From Erinaceus europaeus (lineage: Eukaryota > Chordata > Mammalia > Eulipotyphla > Erinaceidae): a DNA stretch of 64,000 bases. The notes beneath the pieces were generated by a model. It did no database searches and was not told where the DNA came from. It saw nothing but the letters and a program-made list of their open reading frames with translations. The position numbers and the translations under genes are program-made. The DNA lies in NCBI RefSeq assembly GCF_950295315.1, contig NC_080175.1:83703566-83767565 (forward strand). Reading direction: 5' to 3'. Shown here one piece after another: positions 41,365 to 51,620 of this stretch (the stretch's first letter is position 1; every line of letters starts with the position of its first letter).

Positions 41365-41721
41365 TTTTTTTTTTTTTTCCTCCAGGGTTACTGCTGGGCT
41401 CGGTGCCTGCACCATGAATCCACCGCTCCTGGAGGCCATTTTTTTCCCCTTTTGTTGCCCTTGTTGTTGTAGCCTCGTTGTGGTTATTATTATTATTACC
41501 ATTGTTGATGTTGTTCGTTGTTGGATAGGACAGAGAGAAATGGAGAGAGGAAGGGAAGACAGAGGGGGGAAGAGAAAGACAGACACCTGCAGACCTGCTT
41601 CACTGCTTGTGAAGCGACTCCCCTGCAGGTGGGGAGCCGGGGGCTCGAACCCGGATTCTTACGCCGGTCCTTGCGCTTTGCGACACATGTGCTTAACCCG
41701 CTGCGCCACCGCCCAACCCCC
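41365..41721 (-). mobile_element. SINE family A with tail module, well preserved
   Basis: Poly(T), TCCTCCAGGGTTACTGCTGG, CTCCTGGAGGCCATTTTTTT, CCTTTTGTTGCCCTTG and a head with CCGCTGCGCCACCGCCCAAC. Many CpG sites are kept, so it is probably one of the youngest SINEs here. Confidence 0.92.
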
Positions 41722-42531
41722 TCTTTTTCTATTTTCATATATAGTTGCAATCATTTCAGTTTTGGAACAACTGAAGATAAAATGAAATTATGGAAAATGT
41801 ATATATTTAACGGATTGTTTAAATAAAAAGGAATATATTACAGTGAACAAGACAAAACATACTACTAACATTACTGGTATCACTCTTTCAGAAACCATGT
41901 ATTGATCCATGTTGCCTTAAAATACACTGAAGTGATTCAGTGCAATAATTGTCTATTGTATACTAGCCTCTGGTATTCTGGGAGTCTGAAAAACGTCTCA
42001 TTTTTTTAAAAAATCTCCTTTTTGATGTTAGCAGGTTAATTACTCTGATGTCTTCCCTCAAATCCTATTGACTGTACTGTTCTTATCACATATTTTCTAA
42101 TTTTGTAAAGTTATGTGAAAAATCCATTTTTAAAGTTATAGAAACAAAAGTCATTCAAATACATACAATTATGAATGCTTATAATTTTCCAGAACTCAAC
42201 AATGTTAAGCAATTTTCATTTTGCAGAGAAACTAGTGGTAAGGAGCTGGGAATGTTATACTTTGAAATTCTAAAATTTATGTCAAGGTGGATTTTGATGT
42301 TGTCTAGAAACCATCTATCTACTTCTTACTCCAGGTATTTTCAGACCACTGACTGTTAAATACACTTTATTCTCTTGGACTATGAGTTTTTTCAGGAATG
42401 TTTTCAGAAAGTGATAAATTCTTAAAGTTAGGTTTAACAAAGCTGACATTTGGGTTACAGTTGATGGGATCTTGGACCTAGGTATGGTATCTTTATAGCC
42501 ATATTACATTTTATAATTTTAGTTTTTCATT
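41722..42531. other. Intergenic, no recognised element
   Basis: AT-rich, ends at the target-site duplication of the following ERV. Confidence 0.55.
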
Positions 42532-42537
42532 ATTATG

Positions 42538-42870
42538 TGTTGTTATAATTCGGCGGCTCTAGCCGGGCGGGCTAGCTTCACGGCGGGTAACAGAGACGCA
42601 GAGACAACGGCTGGGCAGGGAAGCTGTATTTCTTTATTCAGGAACAACGATTCATAAACTAAGACCAACTAATCACCAAACAGAACTCTGCTGTCTCTTT
42701 GCAGCGGCGCAAGCACTCTCTCTTACTCTCGAACTCAGGAACTCCGGAACTCTAGAACCCTCTCTCGGGGTTCCTTGGGGCGGGGCCAAGTGGGCCCGCA
42801 AAATTAACTGGACTGATCCAATTCTCTTGGCGGGGGAGGGCTAGAACAAACCAATGTAAAGCATACGACA
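42538..42870 (-). repeat. ERV 3' LTR
   Basis: 333 bp, TG...CA termini, with minus-strand AATAAA at 42638-42633. Very GC-rich near 42720-42800 (GGGGCGGGGCC, an Sp1-like GC box). Confidence 0.88.
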
Positions 42871-42887
42871 ATTCCCCCTTTTCTTTT
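42871..42887 (-). other. ERV polypurine tract
   Basis: Minus strand AAAAGAAAAGGGGGAAT immediately next to the 3' LTR, the plus-strand priming site of reverse transcription. Confidence 0.85.
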
Positions 42888-43379
42888 AACTAAATGACTA
42901 TAGTATCAAGGGTGTGGGATGAACAGAAACATATATCATACAGGCATTTTTAAAAAAGAAACTGGCACAAACATGGAGAAACATGCAAGCAAATAACAAG
43001 AACCAGCGTGTTGCCAAGGGAAGGCCTGAGGGGGCCATATCTGCCTCTGTGGGCTAAACTTTTATCAGCTTAAAAAAAACATTTCTTGCCTCTGGGGGGG
43101 CGTACCTGTCTCGACAGACATTTGTATGGGGGTGGGGAACGGCCTAGAGTCCCAAAGGCAGCTGGCTGCAATTTACTTACTATGAAACAAAACTTGTTAT
43201 TAGCATATCTACTGCATGATCCAACGTTTCTAATAGAGAAGGAATTTGAGACTTTTACATATCAACAACGTCTTTTAACCTTTTGTTACACCCATTCAAG
43301 ATGGAGACACACCCTAGGTGTGGGCCTTTGTTACGAAGACATGTCATTTTAAACACGAATTTAAATCTGTACTGTCTTA

Positions 43380-44090
43380 GTTGTTGGGGGGGGGTTCACC
43401 ATCTGGAGGTGGCTTCCCGCGCAGCTTCACTTTTAGGAATTGCAGGTTGCGATCTCTGCACAAATCTCTGCGTACTCCAGCTTGTCTGCCTTCAGACCGG
43501 ACCGACAGCTGGAGATTTCATGTGCCCAGTTTCGGCAGGGAGCCCAGGGGTCCGGGAGGCCTGGGATGGTTCCAGAATTTATAGCAAGAGGGCAGGCAGG
43601 CCAGTTTTGTAGAAGGCGTGGGCCTAGGTGCCCAGGGGTGGCGGCCATGATAGGCCGCCGCGGCCCTGCCCCATGGCCCTGCCATGTCTGCTGCCCTGTT
43701 TGCAGTGGCCGAGCAGTGTGGAGGGATCACGCATCCAGTGCCCTGCGCCACGCGGTGGAGAGCCGGCTCCTGTGGGCTGGCCTCGGGCTCTTGCGTGTTG
43801 GCCTTGGGCTCCAGGGGCTCTTGTGTGCTGGCGTCGGCCTCCTGCGGGCTGCGGGCGCAGTGCGCGGGGTTGTCTGGGTGCAGCCAGCTGGCTGGCTGTT
43901 TAACCAGGTGGAAACAGCAGCTCCGCGCCTTGCCTCTCGCCCGCTGGCTCTTCCCGCTGGCTGTTCTGAGTTCGCCCTAGCGAGTGGAAACCACAGAGTG
44001 GTCCAGAGATAAATGTTCCAGAAACAGCAAAACAGTCTCGTGAAGAAAGAGCAGAGGCCTTTGGAGATCTCTTCACAAGCAGAAGAGAAG
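43380..44090. other. CpG-rich non-coding core of the ERV
   Basis: GC- and CpG-rich block unlike everything around it, with low-complexity GGGCTC/TTG(T/C)GTG(C/T)TGG repetition at 43780-43850. Open frames of up to 190 codons on the plus strand and 125 on the minus strand follow from its high GC and are not recognisable proteins. Confidence 0.7.
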
Positions 44091-44145
44091 GCCATAGTGC
44101 ATAGGTAGCCAAATTGTCTTTACTTATCTGAGAGATGCGCAGGTC

Positions 44146-44163
44146 AGGTCCATGTGGGCACCA
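44146..44163 (-). other. ERV primer binding site
   Basis: Minus strand TGGTGCCCACATGGACCT, two bases after the 5' LTR. TGGTGCCC resembles lysine/phenylalanine tRNA-primed sites, but the 3' half is not a clean match to either. Confidence 0.65.
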
Positions 44164-44165
44164 TT

Positions 44166-44505
44166 TGTTGTTAAAATTCGGAAGGCTCCAGCCGGGCGGG
44201 TTAGCTTCACGGGCGGGTAACAGAGACGTGGAGACAACGGCTGGGCAGGGAAGCTGTATTTCTTTATTCAGGAACAACGATTCATAAACTAAGACAAACT
44301 AATCACCAAACAGAACTCTGCTGTCTCTTTGCGGCGGCACCAGCACTCCCTCTTACCCTACAACTCAGGAACCCTCTCCAACTCTCGAACTCTGAAACTC
44401 TGGCCGGGTCCCTAGGGGCGGGGCCAAGCGGGCCCTCGAAATTAACTGGACTGATCTAATTCTCTTGGTGGGGGAGAACTAGAACCCAATGTAAAGCATA
44501 CAACA
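44166..44505 (-). repeat. ERV 5' LTR
   Basis: 340 bp. By eye it differs from the 3' LTR by roughly 25-30 substitutions and a few small indels. Minus-strand AATAAA at 44268-44263. Confidence 0.88.
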
Positions 44506-44511
44506 ATTATG

Positions 44512-45335
44512 CTTTTGTGATACCTGGCTTAAGATCTCATGAACTTGATGCATACTTGATTTTGCTATATTTAAGTGAGTAAGAATTTTTCAATGAATTA
44601 AATTTATAAAACTGAGAGAACATTGTCTGACAAGGTTAGCTTTGGAGTGATTGAGGGACATGTTAATGGGAGGTAGGTGGAAGGGTTGACATTCCACACC
44701 TCTATGTCTCTGGGCACAGTCTGAAGTAAAACATGCTGAGGTGGTACTGGTTGCATTGATTAGGTTGGGATCAGCAGATGCAGTATTAGTTGGTATGAAT
44801 TGAGAGAAGCATGCAGGAAAGTGAGCCTCACCCTAGAGGCTCTAGGCCTGGGAGAAATATGGGCTTTATAGAGAAAGGGGAAGGTTTCTGCTCTCTAAGG
44901 GTTTAAGAAGGCACTAGATAGTTATTGCTATAACCAAATTATTTGGCAAATGGGTTAGCTTTGAAAAGCCCTTTGATAGCATTTGCTGTATCATACAAGA
45001 CCTCACTATAATTTATGTCCTTTTATGCTATTTATATATAGCTGTATTTTATAAAGTAACACCATCAGTTTCTTCTGTTCTCCCTGATCTAAGCTTTTAG
45101 GAGATTTAATATTTCAGAGAACAAGTTATTATTAGAAATATATTAACAATTTGAGTCCACTGTTAAAATTCAGTTTGATTACCACTTTGAAATTTTAAGT
45201 GCTTAGATTGGAGGAATATATACTCAGAACTATGTTCTATGCATCAAAAAGTTTGAGACATTCGATACATTTTTCCTCTCTCATATTAAATAGTGACTTA
45301 TGAGTCTATAAGTTAATAGTGTATATTAACACGAT
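44512..45335. other. Intergenic, no recognised element
   Basis: A less AT-rich block at 44620-44900 (AGGTAGGTGGAAGGGTTGAC...) may be repeat-derived, but no family was recognised. Confidence 0.4.
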
Positions 45336-45891
45336 TCCCATCACCAAAGGTCTGTGTCCCTTCCTCCCACCCCCCCCCCCACTCCCAGTAAAGCTGAACA
45401 TCTACCCTCACCCTCCACTCAGAGATTTTTACTTTGGTGCCATATTCCAAACTCAGATTCTGTTTTGAGTTTCCTTTCCCTTTCTGTTCTTCTTTCTTGA
45501 ATAAGGGCAAGAGACTGGCATACTTTAATGATGACTCTTTAGTCACTGCCAGGCCACCCCATAATCTGAGGCCCTAGTTGGGGAGTCCTGGGATTCCTAT
45601 ACAGACACGATGGGTCTAATCCTCTAACATATCCCTCTTGTCACCGTCACTGGTCATCTCCTTTAGAAACAACATAATGGACCCCTTTGTGGGCCCCTAT
45701 ATGACCTTGCCCTCAATGTGGATCAACAATGGTAGGAACGTTCCCTTCCTCTAAGGGAGGTTGGACAACATACTCTACCTACTACCCGAGGAAGATGGGC
45801 CTTGAAATTAGTGTAGCCTGGAAAGTTCCTAGTTATGACCACAGAATATGAGCTCAGATCTACAGGGATGCAGAAGTTACATAGGCTTCTA

Positions 45892-46298
45892 TGTCGCTTG
45901 CTGTGGTGGTGGTGGTGGCAGGACGCAGAAAAAGGAGGTTTGGAGCAGAAAGGGAACACAGTTCTTTATTGTTGGGTCAGACGGGTGGTTCAGGCCACGT
46001 GGAGCCAGCCAAACTGGCCTCCTCCTGTTATGCGCCACACCCTTCCATCACTGAGGTGGAAAGTGGGCAAGAGAGCGAGGGGCGGAAGAAGAAGGGCTTT
46101 TATGGGAATAGCTCTCCTGAGAATGAGAAGGGGGAGGAGTAACCAAAGTACTCCAACTATCGTGAGGAATTGACAATGCCCTGAGGGCACAACATGGTGG
46201 AACAGGCGCTCCAAGAATGTCCCAACTCTCGTGGGAACTAGCAATAGCCCGAGGGGACAACATGGCAGATGTGACTGCATCTGCACAATTTCCCAGCA
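45892..46298 (-). mobile_element. Solo LTR nested in an L1 3'UTR
   Basis: 407 bp with TG...CA termini (plus: TGTCGCTTGCTGTGG to TTTCCCAGCA), flanked by CTTCTA (45886-45891) and CTCCTA (46299-46304), a 6-bp duplication with one mismatch. Minus-strand AATAAA lies in ACAATAAAGAAC (45970-45965). GC- and CpG-richer than its surroundings. It differs in sequence from the LTR at 42538. Confidence 0.85.
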
Positions 46299-46524
46299 CT
46301 CCTATGCTAAATATGGGCCCCAGATCAAATCGATGAGGTTTATAGTCAACAATACTTATAATACACTTCTCCCATATTAGGGAGCTATTCTCTTCCCTGA
46401 TTCAGCTTTCTAATCCTTTTTCCAACTATTACACCATCTCCCCAGACAATAACCTGGGTCCACCTGCATATTAGATGCCAGGCTCAGGCCAAAACTGGTA
46501 AAGTCGTACAGGTCCAAAAAGGAT

Positions 46525-46705
46525 GGCAGAGGACCTAGTGGGGGTTGTATTGTTATGTGGAAAACCGAGAAATGTTATGCATGTACAGACTATTGTATTT
46601 ACTGTATTGTATTACTATTGTATTAATGTATTAAAACATTAATCCCTAATAAAGAAATTAAAAATAAATAAATAAACAAAAATATTAAAAAAAAAAAAGA
46701 AAAGA
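46525..46705 (+). mobile_element. Short L1-type 3' end nested in the same L1 3'UTR
   Basis: GAGGACCTAGTGGGGGTTG, AACCGAGAAATGTTATGCAT and TTAATCCCTAATAAAGAAAT plus a long A-rich tail. It interrupts the long 3'UTR at the place where the copy at 5250-5280 has only an A-rich patch. Confidence 0.7.
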
Positions 46706-47294
46706 AAAGTCATAGGCCCCTTGGAATATACCTAAAATAGATCTCCGAGCTTTTTCTAAAACGAAGACCACAAATCTTTATCTGCAATATTCTTGCCCTT
46801 AGGTTCATTATTAGTCAAGTATTTGTTTGGCTTTATATGTTAACTCTTTTTTTCAGCCACTAGGTCCCAGATGTTACTATGATGCCAACTGGACTTCCCT
46901 GAGCAGATGACCCCACCAATGTGTCCTGGAGCCCTGTCTCCCCAGATCCCTGCCCCACTAGGGAAAGAGAGAGACAGGTTGGGAGTATGGATCAATCTGC
47001 CAATGCCCATGTTCAGTGGGGAAGCAGTTATAGAAGCCAGAACTTCCACCTTCTGCACCCCATAATGATCCTGGGTCCATACTCCCAGAGGGATAAAGAA
47101 TAGGAAAATTATCAAGATAGGGGTTTGGATACGGAGTTCTGGTGGTGTGAATTGTGTGGAAACGCACCCCTCTTTTCCTATGGTCTTGTCAATATTTCTA
47201 TTTTTTTTCAAATATATAAATAAAAAAACTGAGAGAACAATACGTTAGATGATGCTGAAGATATCTGCCCATATCTGGCTGTTTCTAACTTCAA

Positions 47295-47818
47295 TTTTGT
47301 TTGTTTTTGTTTTTTGAACACCAGGCTTACTGCTGGGATTCTGTACTTGTATAACAAATCAAGTGCTTCTGCTGGTCATTTTTCTTTTTTTCTTTTCCCT
47401 CTCTTTTTTATTAGGATAGAGACAATTTGGAAAGTGATGGAGGGGTAGGGAGGGAGAGAGAAGGTTCTGGGTGTTGGTACACTTAGTTGAGCGCACATAT
47501 TACAATGTGCAAGGACCCGGGTTCAAGTCCCTGGTCCCCAACTGCAGGGGGAAAGCTTTGTGAGTGGTGGAGCAAGTTTACAGGTGTATTTCTCTCTCTG
47601 TCTCTGTCTCTCTCTTTCTCTTATCCTCTTCCCACTTGATTTCTGGCTATGTTTTTCCAATAAATAAATAGAGATATTTAAAAAAATTGAGAGACAGAGT
47701 GACTGGCACCTACAGACCTATTTCACTTTTGTTGAACCTTCCACCCTTCAGGTAGGGTGTTGGGACTCAAACCTGGACAATGCATATACTCAACCTGGTG
47801 TGCCAACACTTGACTCCC
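47295..47818 (-). mobile_element. Old SINE split by a family B SINE
   Basis: Tail-module-like TTACTGCTGGGATTCTGTAC and AAATCAAGTGCTTCTGCTGG before, and CACCTACAGACCTATTTCAC with CTCAACCTGGTGTGCC after the insertion. Confidence 0.65.
47466..47690 (+). mobile_element. SINE family B inserted in an older SINE
   Basis: GTTCTGGGTGTTGGTACAC, GGACCCGGGTTCAAGTCCC and CAACTGCAGGGGGAAAGC, ending TCCAATAAATAAATAG. Opposite orientation to its host. Confidence 0.85.
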
Positions 47819-47949
47819 CCAGTTGGTTGTAATTATAATGTTTGTAATTTCATTGTAAACCTGATACTATAAATGCTTTATTTTCTGGCAAACAGTATAG
47901 TTCATTTTCCTAAGAAACTCAGTGACCTCGAGATTTATTGTTTTCTTAT

Positions 47950-48130
47950 AATGCCAGGAAGTGATTCCCAACATTGTCTGCACATTAGAATCACCTGGAG
48001 AACTTTCAAAACACAAGAATCCTCAGCCACCTTAGATGTTTATGTTTAACTGGATTAGAGGAACCCTGATATCTGTATATAATAAAAACTCACAAAGTAG
48101 TTTAATACACAATTAAGCTTTGGCACAACT
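47950..48130 (+). mobile_element. MER5-type DNA transposon (hAT-Charlie MITE)
   Basis: CACATTAGAATCACCTGGAG and AACTTTCAAAACACAAGAAT are diagnostic of the ancient MER5 family, non-autonomous and immobile. Confidence 0.75.
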
Positions 48131-48616
48131 GATTGGGATGAAAAGATTTTACTTGAATTATCTAGATTAATCCCATCACTGAGCACATTGATACATTCTG
48201 TGTGCATCATGTCACAACATTATAATTTAATATAAAATTACTATAAATGAACTTTTATTATATACAGATCTCTGAGGGTCCTTCAAATATCAAGCCAGAG
48301 CTTTACAAAACTATATGTATACATACATATGTATAATATCCCTCAATTATCTGGGAGGATGTAATTTCAAGAGCCTTAGCAGATACATGAAAGTGTGGAG
48401 AGTACTGAATTCAATATATACTATGTTTTCCATATACACACACAGATATGATATAGGCTGATTTTTAAGTAAGTTTCAGTAAGAGATGAACAATGATAAC
48501 TGATAATAAAATATAATCATCCTAACATTATACTATAACAAAAGATTTGTGAATGTGGTTGCTTGCTTTTTTTTTTTTTTCCAGACAGTAACTGAAACTA
48601 TATACACCAATAGGGG

Positions 48617-48617
<1 letters not shown>
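48131..48617. other. Intergenic, no recognised element
   Basis: AT-rich with a T14 run near 48570. Confidence 0.5.

Positions 48618-48667
<50 letters not shown>
48618..48667 (+). repeat. (CA)n microsatellite
   Basis: 25 uninterrupted CA units followed by an interrupted ACACAACACACA end. Confidence 0.95.
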
Positions 48668-48668
<1 letters not shown>

Positions 48669-48834
48669 CACACAGATTACTGTTGTTATGCACAATGTAT
48701 AACCTATAAAATTATATCTCCTATGGCTGGTTCTGGTTTTCTCGAGAGCTCTGACTGACCTAGAGGTGATACCTACGATGTGAACAACATGGCAGTTCCA
48801 ATGGGCTTATCTGTCCTGGTGTCAATTACTGGGT

Positions 48835-48940
48835 TGAGTATTTCATGGGAACAAGTTAGAAATGCAAACTTTGGGGCCTTATCCCAGAAGTACTGATTCA
48901 GAAAGTTTATGCAGTCAAGTTTGAAAACCATTGGCAAAGA
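48835..48940 (-). mobile_element. MER5-type DNA transposon fragment
   Basis: GTTAGAAATGCAAACTTTGG, AGTACTGATTCAGAAAGTTT and GTTTGAAAACCATTGGC match the other end of MER5. Confidence 0.65.
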
Positions 48941-49094
48941 TAAAGAAACTACACTTCCAACTGGGAATAAAGAAAATAGTTGCACACAATCAAAATATCC
49001 TCTGAGTAATATTAAGTATGCTATAATTTGTATAAATTTTAGTAGGTTAACATATACACATCAGCTTAATTATTTCTACTAACAATATCATAGT

Positions 49095-49200
49095 AATCCT
49101 GCATTTAAAGCTGGAATACAGAAATGTAAAATAACTTGCCAAAAGGCATACAAAATGGCAGAACTTGAAAGGAATTTGAACTCAAGCATTTTGGCTTTTT
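49095..49200 (+). mobile_element. MIR fragment
   Basis: AATAACTTGCCAAAAGGCAT, AAATGGCAGAACTTGAAAG and TTTGAACTCAAGCATTTTGG follow the MIR 3' core. Confidence 0.7.
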
Positions 49201-49258
49201 TTTACCCCCTCTTTATTATTACCTAACATAACCTTACAATTTTTTACTTGATGTGAGG

Positions 49259-49260
<2 letters not shown>

Positions 49261-49296
<36 letters not shown>
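49261..49296 (+). repeat. (AT)n microsatellite
   Basis: About 18 AT units ending in a T-run. Confidence 0.95.
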
Positions 49297-49304
<8 letters not shown>

Positions 49305-51009
49305 TTTGCAGCAGGCAAGTCATTTGAGGAAGGCTTGCTTAAATTGTCCTTGCTAATTTACCTCAATGGTCTACATCTGCAGCAAAAGGCATAGCCATAA
49401 GTCATCACTCTACAAGTACTTGAACTAAAATAGACTCCTGGAAGATATCTCAAATTAAAAAAAAAATCTGAGTGATATGAAAGCATGTGCTATACTCAAA
49501 GGGAAAAGGAGCAGATTATCCTTGGTGGTAAGGAACTATCTCTTTATTAATGTTTTCTGCCCCACATTGGCCTACTTGGCCTCTTCACAAATGGAATGGA
49601 ACCATTATCTAAGATGTGCTCATGTGGAGAAAAACACCTTGGGAATTTTAAGCAGAGTTCAAATCAACTACTGCACTCTTTCATTCATGACTACTCTCTG
49701 ATGCAAAGAAAAATAATGCATTTGCATTATGTGCTAGTTAAATGTTGAAGTGTAACAGCTTTTGTGTATAATAATACACATCAAGTTAATCACATTGGGA
49801 GCATTTTCTGTTGTATGTGCAATTAAATTTGGGGTCTGGCTATGGGCAGTGGTTACAGTATCCTTTGTGGCTATCTCTATGTCAGGTTTTTAATTCAACT
49901 TGTCAGTATCAGGGCCTGATTTTTGGGGAAAAAAATCAAAGGGATAACTGAAGAACAACTACAGTGACTTCTTTGTGGACTTCAAACATCAATCTGATTG
50001 ATTTTTCCAGTTAACATGATCTTTGTGTTACTTGAGATTTTGATACAAGGATGATTGTTTGTTTCAACAATACAGATTTGTCTTAAACATAATTGCAGGC
50101 TATCTGTGCTGCTGGGTGGTATGAATATGTTGAGTGACTCCCTTCCTGTGAAAGAAAAACTCATAGACATGAAACTTGGTGTATATATCCTTGTGTGATT
50201 TAGTTCTAAGATCAGTGAGAATAATGATTCTTTATCCATTTAGAGATGCACTCGGCATTTATGCCAGGGGTGGTATAAATTTTGTACTTGGAAACATTCT
50301 TCAAACATTAAGTCCCTTTACCTCTTATATGTTTTTTTTAAATTTTTTACCATATTAAAGAAAGAGTTTCTAGAGGAATTGACTTATTTTGAAAATGTAT
50401 CATTTCTTCAATGACTATTAAGCAGATGCAGAAATCTGTTCTTGGCAATCACATCACAAGGATTCCTATGGAAAAAGTCTACACTGAAAAACAACTGGCC
50501 TACTTCCTGTTAATTGTACCCTTATTGGTTGCAGTATAAAGAAAGCATTGGTGGGTGATCTTTCTTTTAATCAAGTTCCTAACTTTGCTATTATTTGCTG
50601 ACCAATAAAAAGTAAGCCAGCTTATTAGTTGTTTTTGTTGTAAACTCAGTGGAACATTGCCTTTAAAAATATGAAATGTAAAAACATTATAAAAAGTCTA
50701 AAATTTCCTCCCAAACATCAGGAATCCAAGAGGGTACAATATATAGAAATTCACTCTCACAATTAAGTAAAATCACTTTTTCTAAACCTCACATTTTTTC
50801 CTCTGAAATAATACCAGAGACCACCTACTTATGTTCTAGTCTTTGTCTCTTCAAAAAAAAAATATAGATTTTTATAAATCAATACAATTATTTTTATATT
50901 TATTATTCTTGTGTAAGAGAAAGTTTAGAATTTAGTTATATATTGCTTTTCTTAATTATATATTGCTTTCCATAAGAAATTAGAGAATCATTAAGATAGA
51001 TTTTAGAAC
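49297..51009. other. Intergenic, 1.7 kb without recognised repeats
   Basis: AT-rich with short chance frames only. Confidence 0.55.
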
Positions 51010-51150
51010 CTCAGCCTTGGAGATGACTTGGTGAATCAAGTATTGCCTGTGCTACTAAAATGTCCTGAATTTGAACCCCAGCATCCTATACAACAGAGTG
51101 ATGCTCTGGTTCTCTCTCTCTCTCTTTCTTTCAACATTTCATAAATAAAT
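51010..51150 (+). mobile_element. tRNA-like SINE, other family
   Basis: CCTTGGAGATGACTTGGTG, CCTGAATTTGAACCCCAGC and GATGCTCTGGTTCTCTC, with an ATAAATAAATAAA end. Confidence 0.6.
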
Positions 51151-51156
51151 AAACCC

Positions 51157-51445
51157 TGAGGAGTCGGGCTGTAGTACAGCAGGTTAAGTGCTGGTGGTAC
51201 AAAGTGCAAGGACCAGTGTAAGAATCCTGGTTTGAGCCCTGGCTCCCTACCTGCAGGGGGTTCGCCTCACAGGTGGTGAAGCAGGTCTGCAGGTGTCTAT
51301 CTTTCTCTCCCCCTCTGTCTTCCCCTCCTCTCCCCATTTCTCTCTGTCCTAACCAACGACAACAATAATAGCTACAACAATAAAACAACAAGGGCAACAA
51401 AAGGGAATGAATAAATAAATATTTAAATAAATAAATAAACCCTGA
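51157..51445 (+). mobile_element. SINE family A, near full length
   Basis: GAGGAGTCGGGCTGTAGTAC to AAGGGCAACAAAAGGGAATG and an A/T tail, inserted in the tail of the preceding SINE (ATAAATAAACCCTGA occurs on both sides, at 51142 and 51429, probably the target-site duplication). Confidence 0.9.
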
Positions 51446-51461
51446 AAAAAAAAAAAGAACT

Positions 51462-51620
51462 GTAGAGGACAAGGAGATATCACAGTACACAGTACACTAG
51501 ACTTTTATGCCTGAGGCCCCAGAGGTCCCAGGTTTGATCCCTGGCACCACTAGAAGCCAGAGATGAACAGCACTCAGTTGTTAGTCTGTTCTTTTATCCG
51601 TCTCTATCTTTCATTAAAAC
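51462..51620 (+). mobile_element. tRNA-like SINE, C-related
   Basis: GGACAAGGAGATATCACAG, CCCAGGTTTGATCCCTGGC and CCACTAGAAGCCAGAGATGA. Confidence 0.7.

Larger units (their letters stand above)
42532..44511 (-). mobile_element. Complete but gene-less endogenous retrovirus (class II-like)
   Basis: Two similar LTRs bound 1295 bp of interior. The outer ends are TGTTG...CAACA, and the element is flanked by ATTATG at 42532-42537 and 44506-44511, a 6-bp target-site duplication typical of class II (ERVK/IAP-like) elements. On the minus strand the 5' LTR is followed by a primer-binding-site-like TGGTGCCCACATGG, and the 3' LTR is preceded by the polypurine tract AAAAGAAAAGGGGGAAT. The interior shows no gag, pro, pol or env similarity that I recognise, so it must have depended on proteins supplied by other elements. 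The orientation is minus. Confidence 0.85.
45336..47226 (+). mobile_element. Long L1-type 3'UTR copy with two nested insertions
   Basis: Plus-strand counterpart of 4752-5800: GGTCTAATCCTCTAACAT, GGATCAACAATGGTAGGAAC, TATGAGCTCAGATCTACAGG, [solo LTR], GGGCCCCAGATCAAATCG, [short 3' end], GGCTTTATATGTTAACTC, GGAAAGAGAGAGACAGGTTG and GGTGGTGTGAATTGTGTGG, with an A-rich end. It preserves about 1.3 kb of the parent 3'UTR. Confidence 0.78.

Noticed and set aside
43440..44012. 190-codon plus-strand frame and overlapping minus-strand frames in the ERV interior
   Set aside because: High GC leaves several frames open on both strands. The composition is A/G/P/R/L-rich and shows no retroviral motif.
45835..46299. 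Overlapping frames of 83-112 codons on both strands
   Set aside because: They lie in a GC-richer solo LTR, and no retained coding similarity is seen.
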